Below, in pieces: positions 50,101-59,100 of a DNA stretch of 64,000 nt. Under the pieces are notes generated by a model. It had not been told where the DNA came from and searched no databases. It saw only the letters and a list, made by a program, of their open reading frames with translations. Position 1 is the first letter of the stretch; each line of letters opens with the position of its first letter. Source of the stretch: Woeseiaceae bacterium (GTDB lineage: Bacteria > Pseudomonadota > Gammaproteobacteria > Steroidobacterales > Woeseiaceae); NCBI GenBank assembly GCA_028280615.1, contig JANQLK010000031.1, positions 62,001 through 126,000 on the forward strand. The letters run 5' to 3'. The position numbers and the translations under genes were made by a program.

Positions 50101-53100
50101 CGGCTTCGACCCGGCGCTGTCGCTGGCGCTGGGCGTGAACCTTGGGAATACGGTCGGCGAGCCGCTCGAATCGCTGCTCGATGAGCTCGCCGATCTCGGC
50201 GTGACGAGTTACAAGCTGCCGCTCGTCAACCAGTCGCTCGAAGACATCCTGCGCATCGAGACTTTCTTAAGCAACGTCGTGGCCGCGTTTAAGGCGCTGC
50301 CGCTTTTGACCGTCTCACTCGATCGCGCCGGCAACGGCGACCTGTCGATCGGCATCGACCAGGCGTTCCTCGACGAGTTCTCCGAGCAGTTCACGGGCGT
50401 GCTCAAGACGGCCATCGCCGACCTGCTGCGGATCTCCGAGAACGCCGTCGTCGGCGACGGCCTCGTCGTCGTGTATGCCAATGGCGAACTCGACCTGTCG
50501 CTGGACCTCGGGCTGGCAATCGATGCCGGCGTCGAGATCGACATCGACCTGGCCGAGCTGATCTCGAATTTCGTCGCCGGCGCGAACCTGGACGACTTCC
50601 TGCAGCTCGAGGCCTCGGCCGATATCGGTATACGCGGCGACGTGAGCTTCGGCTTCGACCTGACCTACCGGCTCGAGGACCAGCTGTTCGGTAACCTTGC
50701 CGCCGGCGAGGACGCCGTGCAGCTCGGCGACCTGGGCTTGGGTATATCGCTCGATCAGTTCGGCGCCGAGAACATCAACGCCCGGGCCGGCGTCGACATC
50801 CCGCAGGAGTTCATCGATTCGATCGGCAGCGACGAGGTCGAGGCGATCATCGAGCGCCTCGAGGAGCTCGCGCAAATCGCAATCGAGGGCGGCTCGGCCT
50901 CGTTCCTCGTCGCCGACGCCGCGAATCCGGGTGAGTTCCTCGACCTGTTCACGTTCGACTACGACAGCGCGGGCGGAAGCTGGACGCCGGAGCTCAACGC
51001 GGGCTTCACCGTCGACCTGCCCGTATTCATTGCCGACGGCCTGCGGCTGACCTGGACCGAGACCGATGACCAGGGCAACGAGACGAGCTTCGATTCGATC
51101 AGTCTCGAGGGTGCATTCAACGGCACCGACCTGTCGAGCTTCTCGATCGACCCGCCGGCCCTGCCCGAGGTGAGCCAGATCGGCGACCAGATCAAGCTCA
51201 TGCTGCTGATCAACAGCCCGGCCTATCTCGTCTCCGCCGTCGACCAGGTTGCGAGCCTGTTCGATCGCGACGATCCGGACAGCATCTTCAACCGCCTGCT
51301 GTACGGCGACGGCGGCCTCGGCGAGAAGCTCGCCGAGCTCGAAATTCCGCTGGTCGGCGACATCGTCGCCGACGTCGCCGAGGCGCTGGAGGGCGTCGTC
51401 AACGAGGTCATCGACGGATTCAGTACCGTGCTAATGGGGATCGCGGCCGGCCTCGAAGCGATCGGCATTGACGAGGACACGACGCTCGACGAATTGATCC
51501 AGGACGCCATCGCGGAGATGTTCACGGCCATCGAAAGCGCGATCCAGTCGGTGCTCGACGGCCTGGGCCTCGATGTGACCGTGCCGGCGCTGCTCACGAA
51601 CCTGAACTTCTCGGAGCTCAACGAGTTCCTGGGCGACCGCGGCACGACGACGGATGCGTTCCGGAGCTACCTGGCCGACGAGGGGCAGGACGACCTGACC
51701 GCGATCGGCGATGCCGATTTCGACCGCTTTCTCGAGGACTTCCTCGCGACGCTCGGCATCTTCGACGACGTACCCTCAGGGATCGCCAAGGGCCTGGACG
51801 CCAACCGCGGCAGCAACTACGTGCGCGTCTCCGAGGACGACCTGGCCGAGGGCCGCCTCGAGTTCGAGTTCCAGCTCGGCTTGACGATCTTTGAGAAGTC
51901 GGTCGACATCGACTTCGAGGCCGCCGTGCCCGGCCTGCCGCTCGAGCTCGAGGTTGGCGACAACAGCATGATCAACTTCTCCTCGGAGCTGACGCTCGAC
52001 CTGGGCTTCGGCTTCGACGTGACCGCGAGCTCGATCGGCGACTTCATGTACGTCGCCACCGACCGCGGCGGCGTGTTCGACGGCACGACGAACGACTACG
52101 GCGAGTTCAAGTTCACGCTCGGCGCCGACCTGGGCGACGAGTTTTCGGCGATGGCGAACCTCGGATTCCTGCAGGCGGCCGTCGGCTACAACCTGAGCGG
52201 GGACCCGGAGTTCGCGGGCATCGACGGCTTCGACAAGACCATGCTCGAGGGCAGCATCATCGTCGACTTCGTCGATTCCACGCTGGACGCCGACGGCGAG
52301 ATCGACGAGCAGATGAGCCTCGGCGATCTCGCGAGCTTCAGCGTCGCGGACAACCTGGTCGGCGTCGCGGACATTCGCGCGCAGTCGGACCTGCGCGCGC
52401 GGCTCGGTCTCGGCACACAGCTCGGCGACATCGACTACTCGGGCGACCTGCAGAACTTCGACGGCGTGGACGGCCTGATCGTCGGCGGCGGCGTCGACGT
52501 GCGCTACCAGCAGCAGTACGGCCGCAGCCTGTTCGGCGGCGACCCGGGCATCGTAAACGGCGCCGAGCTGATCTTCGAAAACCTGCACTTAGACGTCGGC
52601 TTCCTGGCCGAACTCATCGCACCCGTGCTCGACGCGATCAACGAGTACATCGCGCCGCCGATCGATGCGATCGCGGAGCTGCTCGAGATCGAGGTCGGAC
52701 TGCTCGGCGACATCGGGCTCGTGCCGGGCGACAACTACAGCGGCACGGCGATCGGCGATCCGGACACGACCGAGCTCGTCGACGTGCTCGTGCTCGTGGC
52801 CGACATCCTGAGCGCCGTGCCCGACCCGCGCGCCCGCGCGGCCGGCACGGCCATCGACGCGCTCGTGCAGCTCGTCGGGGTCGGCAAGTCGATCGTCGAC
52901 GTCGCGGCACAGCTCGGCGACGTCGCCGACCAGGGCATCCTGAACTTCGGCACGATCCGGCTCGGCGACCGGCTGACCTCCGATCAGGACCTGATCGACC
53001 TGCTCGGCATTGCCTCGCTCGACGAGATCTTCGACATCGAGACGCGGGTTGCGCCCGATGCAGAGGACAATGCGGTCGACGACGATCAGCTGCAGCAGGA

Positions 53101-56100
53101 CCTGCGCAACAACTTCGATCGCGCCGACAGTCCGTTCAACAGCAACCCGAACAATCCGAACAACGACCTCAAGCTGCCGTCCACGCGGCCCGACGTCGAG
53201 GTCCAGTTCAACGTCACGCTGCCGGTACTCGAAAGCCCGCTGTCGGCGCTGAACCTCGTGATCGGCAAGCCGACCGACATCGTCAATTTCGCGTTCGACT
53301 TTTCGCTCGAGTTCGGCGCCGAGACCAAGGTGCCGCTGGCCGGCCCGCTGTCGGCGCTGTTCGACTTGGGCTTCGCGCTCGGCGCCGATATCGATATCGG
53401 CTTCAACACCCGCGGTATCGCCGAGACGATCGGCGACCTTGCGGTCGGCGAGTTCCCGGACGACGCGAGCTTCCTGCTCGACGGGCTGCTCGAGGGCGTG
53501 TACTTCGACGATCACGTCGTCGGCGGCGTCGACAATCCCGAGATCTGGGTCGACGCCAAGCTGCTCGCGGGGCTCAGCGCCGGTATCCCGGGCCTCGTCG
53601 AGGCCAGCGTGTACGGCGGCGTGACCGGCGAGCTGAACATCGACTGGGCCGACAACCTCGCCAATACCGACACGCTGGGCCGCTTCTATCTCGACGAGCT
53701 CATCGATACGGTCAGCCAGCGCGGCCTCGAGTGTATTTTCGATATCAGCGGCTCGCTGGACGCCGAGCTGGGCTGGTCGGTCTGGGTGGGGCTCGATGCC
53801 GGCTTCTTCACGGTCACGGTCTTCGAGGACAGCGATGTGTTCCTGCGCGAGAACATCGTTACCTTCATCCACACCTGCAACGTCAAGAGTCCGGCGCTTG
53901 CCTCGCTGGGCAGCGACGGCGAGCTCAGGCTCAACATCGGCGACCGCGCGTCGTTCCGCGCGGCCGAGCAGTTCCAGCCGGCCGGGCTGCCGGCCGGCAC
54001 CAACTTCGTCGACTACGATCCGAACGATCCCGAGTACGCGGGTACGATACGCAGCACGTCGGCGAACTATGCCGTGGCCTACAAGGTCACCGAGGATACG
54101 CACGACTTCGAGGACGGTGCGGGCGAGGTCGATGCCATCGTCGTCGAATCCGAGGGCATCAAGCAGTATTTCCGCAAGGCCGACGTCAACAAGATCTCCG
54201 GCGCCGGCCGCGGCGTGCAGACCGTGTTCGACGTCGACGGCAACCCGATCGGCACGCGCGGCGACCTGATCGTACTCGACCTCGACGCGCCCGATATCGA
54301 AGTCGATATCTCCGGCGGCAACGAGGCCGACCAGTTCCGTGCGGACGGCGTATACAAGTCGGTGACGATCGACGGCGGCGGCGGCAACGACGTGCTCGTC
54401 GCGGCCGGCATCACGGATGCCGAGTCGGTCACGCTCCTGGGCGGCACGGGCAACGACCAGATCGCGGGCAGCGCGCTCGCCGACCTGATCGTCGGCGGCG
54501 CGGGCGACGACATCCTCGCGGGCGGCGCGGGCGACGACGTCATCTGGGGCTACAACGAAAACAACGCGGGCGCGCTCGGCAACCAGACCGATCGCGACAA
54601 GATCCGCGGCGACGAAGGCGCGGACCGCATCAACGCCGGGCCGCAGAACGACGTCGTCTCCTGGGTCCGGGGCGACGGCTCCGACCTGCTGGTCACGGGC
54701 GGCGATACGGCGGCCCAGGATGCATTGAACCTGGTCGGCTACGAGACGGACGCGGATACGGGCGCCGCGGACGCGGTCACGCTGAGTCGCGCGAATACCG
54801 ACATCGTGCTCGACTGGAACGGTGTCGAGGGCTTCACGTTCAGCAACTTCGCGTCGATCAGTGTCGACGTCGGCGCGGGCGCGGACACGGTCGTCGTCGA
54901 CGATCTGTCGAATACGACGGTCGGCGCCGTCAACGTGGACCTCGGCGGCTCGTCGAGCCTCTCGACCGAGAGCGTGTGGCTGGACCAGGACGGCAACGTC
55001 ATCCGCTACACGGACAACGTGCCGGCCGTGTATCGCGCCGACGTCTTCGAGACCTATGCCGAAGATACGTTCACGGAGCAGGTCAACGGCGACTGGATTT
55101 CATCCGACCAGGTGAACTACGTCGAGATCGATCGCAAGCGCTACAGCTTCGATGGGCAGGACTTCATCGAAGACGACGAGGGCGATTTCTTCCGCACCGT
55201 CGACGACGAGTACGTGGCGGTCGCGGGCCAGACGCGCTACCTGCGCTTCCTGAAGGGCGAGGTCATCCTCGATGCCGACGGCAACAGGACGTTGCTGCAC
55301 GCGGCGGGCGACCCGATCCTGAACCCCGACGGCAGCGCCGTGATCAGGCACGCGGCGGGCGACATCGTCCGCGAAGAAATCCAGGCGCGGCGAATCGCGG
55401 CCGGCGACCTGTTCGGCGATCTCGAAGCCGAGGTCAGGGGCGAAACGCGCCTCGTCAGCACGCGGAGCTCCGACGGCGACCAGGATACGCTCACGTTCAT
55501 CGGCAGCGACCAGGCCGACGGCATCGAGCTGTTCAGCAAGCGCAACCTCGTGTTCGGCGATATCGACTACGGCCTTGAGTGGAATGGCGTCGTCGACAAC
55601 CCGGGCTTCTCCGAGGACTTCGTTCTGAATCTCGCGCAGCTCGATTCCTTCGACGCGTTCATCGTCGACGCCGGGGCGGGCGACGACGTCATCGACGCGC
55701 GCACGCTGCAGGACGTCATACCGACCAACGTCGACTCGCGGGTCGGCCAGGACGGCGAGGCGGACCCCGAAGCGAATCCGGAATCGAGCATCGATCGCCA
55801 GCTCCTGCTCCTGACCCTGTACGGCAACGACGGCGCCGACCGGATTCTGGGCTCCGAGCTCTCCGAAACCATCGTCGGCGGCCGCGGCGCCGATACGATC
55901 TTCGGCAATGCCGGTGTCGATATCTACCAGAGCCCGCTGTACCCGGAGACGGGCGCGCTGATTCACGAGCATGTGAACGGCGAACTCCAGGTCGACACGC
56001 TCGTGGCGCAGCGCGATGCCGACTTCAAGCTCACGGACACAGAGCTGCACATCGGCGACAGCGAGGTCGAGAATCTCGCCAACCTGTTCGAGGCGGTCGT

Positions 56101-59100
56101 GCTGGTGGGCGGCGCGAGCAACAACACGTTCACGATCGGCCGCATCGGCGACACGCAGACGCCGACCGACGTCTGGCGCTACGACCTGATCATGGACGGC
56201 GGCGCGGGCGCCGACAGCTACGACGTGTGGCTGAGCGGCTTCGGCCGGCCGGCCGGCATCTTCGACGACGATCCACCGGCCGAGATTCGCCTGCTCGACG
56301 GCGGCAGCAACACGGGACCCGACGGGCAGTCGGTGTTCGAGGAACTCGGCCTCGACGACGAGGGACTGAGAATCCTGGGCGGCGGCGCCGGACTCACGTA
56401 TCGCGCCGGCAAGGACCAGGGCCTCGATCTCCGGACCGACGTCCTCACGATCAACGCGGCCGACGACGACGACGCGTTCCATTTCGACGCGGTCGACAAG
56501 AACGGCCGCGCGCTCGCGGGCTACAACGCCGACGGCAGGCAGGTCGATGCCAACGGCGATCTGCTCGATCTCGACGGCTTCGTCGAGCGCATCGATGCGG
56601 CCGATGACCTCGAGGCCGTGTTCCAGAGCATCAACGCCGACGAGATCGCCGAGAACCTCGATACCGTCGACGACAGCATCGCGAATCCGGACATACGCGG
56701 TGTCAGCGTCGGCGGCGACGTGCTCAGGCAGCGTGTCTACTACAACTCCGCCGAGCAGGTCGTCGTGCACGGCTGGGGCGGCGACGACCTGTTCATCGTC
56801 GACAACAACACCGAGCAGCTCAAGGTCTATGGCGACGTCGGTGAGGACAGCTTCTTCATCGGCAACGTCAAGCGCACGGTAGAGTGGACGCCTCCGGGTC
56901 AGGACTCGCCGATCGACATCATCGACGGCGAGACCGGCATCAGCGACGGCGTCACCGTGCAGTCGGAATTCTTCGGCGGCGAGCAGGACGACTACTTCGA
57001 GGTCAACCGCAACCGCGGCCGGCTGTCCCTGTACGGCGACAACGGCGACGACACGTTTTTCCTGCGCGCACACCTGATCGGCGACGGCACCGAAATCGAG
57101 TCCGAGAAGGTCAGCGCCTCGGCCGGCGACGAGAACGGCGAGGTTGCGGACAGTGACAACGACGCGCTCGTCAACTACCTGCGCAACAACGAGGTCGACA
57201 TCATCGGCGGCGGCGGTTTCGACACGCTGGTTGTCGCCGGCACGGCGCTTGCCGACGATTTCTACGTGTTCACGGAGTTCGTCGACGGCGTCGAGGTGCA
57301 GCGCATCTACGGCGCCGGTCTCGCAATCTCGCGAATCGACAGCGTCGAACGGCTCATGATCCTGACCGCGGGCGGTGACGACAACGTCTACCTGTACGGC
57401 ACGCTCGCGGGCCAGGAGCTGTTGGTCAACACGGGCGGCGGCGACGATACGATCTACGTCGGCGGCGACACGCAGCGGTTCGAGGTCGAGATTCCGGCCG
57501 CGACCAACGTCGAGGTCGTGCCCCTGTTCGAGCAGGTCCGGTCGTTCGCCGACAGCGTCATCGAGACCAATTTCTTCGACTACTACTCTCCGGTCAAGGG
57601 ATACGAAGCCTTCATCCCGGCTTTCCGGCTGCCCGTTGGCGAGACCGCCCTGCCGCGCGACGTGCTCGAAGAGTGGTTCGATTTCTTCGGCAACTTCTGG
57701 TACTTCTCGGCGATCGGCTGGGCGTACAACTTCCAGTACATCAACGCGGGCTTCGACAACTTCGTCGACTTCTTCTCCGAGGTCATTCGCAGCCGCTTCT
57801 ACGGCGAACCGGACACGGTCGCCCTCAACGCGGCGTTCATCGAGTTCACCGAGCTCAACCTGATCGAGCCCTTCCCGCAGTACAACATCGAGCTGCCCGC
57901 GTTCACGCTCGACCTGACGGCCAATTCGGTGCGCGACCTGGGCTCGCTGGCGGGCCCGGTCCGGCTCACCGACATCGGCGGCAACGACCGGATCATCATC
58001 GACAACTCGCTGGCCGACGACGGCGCCGAGAACCTTCTGCTGTCGGAGCGGCTGATCGAAAAGGCCGAGTTCACGGTCGAAGAGGATCCGGGCGTGCTCG
58101 CCGATCTGTTCAGCGGCGACGAACGCTTCAGCTCGGGCTACATCGATGCCGGCGAAGTCGCGGGCAGTCTGTCCTCGCAGATTCGCCGCGACAACCAGGT
58201 CAAGAATCCGGGACTCGTCACGCGCATGCTGGACGGCGACGCGGACGGCCTCGAATCCGTGTCGCTGGCGGCCGGGCAGAAGATCTACGAGTTCGACAAC
58301 GAGGCCGACGTCAATGCCTATCTCTCGCAGTTCACCGAGTTGCCGCCCGATGCCCAGAGCGCGCTGAACTCCGCGGTCACGGTGTATCAGCCCGTGCCCT
58401 CGTATCGCCCGGAGAATCTCGTCGCCGTCTACGAGTACGGCTGGGAGGAGCCGCCGCTCGAATACACGCAGACGGACCCCGACGGCGAGCTCCTTGCGAT
58501 CCGCGTCACCGATACCTCGACGGGTTCGTTGGTCGCCGTGTTCACGTCGAACGCTTCGGCGTCCGCGCTTACGCAGTACGACGACTGGCGGCGTGCGCCG
58601 GAGAACCAGATCGATCCGGCCGTGAACTACTACACCTATTCGCGCGTCGAGAACGGCGTCGTGCAGATCAGCTGGGTGTACAAGCGCACGGCCAACCTCG
58701 ACGAAAACGGGCGCCCGACAGGCGGCTTCGAAGACGAGCTCCTGGTCGAATTCCGCGAGGAGAACTTTTTGTCGGCCGCGAGCGACGCCGGCTTGAGCGT
58801 CGCCTTCGACGAGGCGGGCATCGAGGCCTATGTGACCGCCGTCTTCGGCGTCGAGGTGCGGCCGCAGGCGGACGTCCAGATCGATCCGCCCGAGTGGCCG
58901 AAGCGCTTCGAGGCGAACGTGGCGGACAGCGACGGCAACCGCTTCAGAATCGAGGTGGTCGGCTTCGCGAATGCGGCAGCCCCCGACGAGATCGTCGGCT
59001 GGTCGGTGTATGCGCTCGACGTGCTGACGCTCGACGTGCCGAATGCCTTCGTCACGGGCCGGGCCGTGGACTCGAACGGCGTCGAGATTCCGTGGATCTA

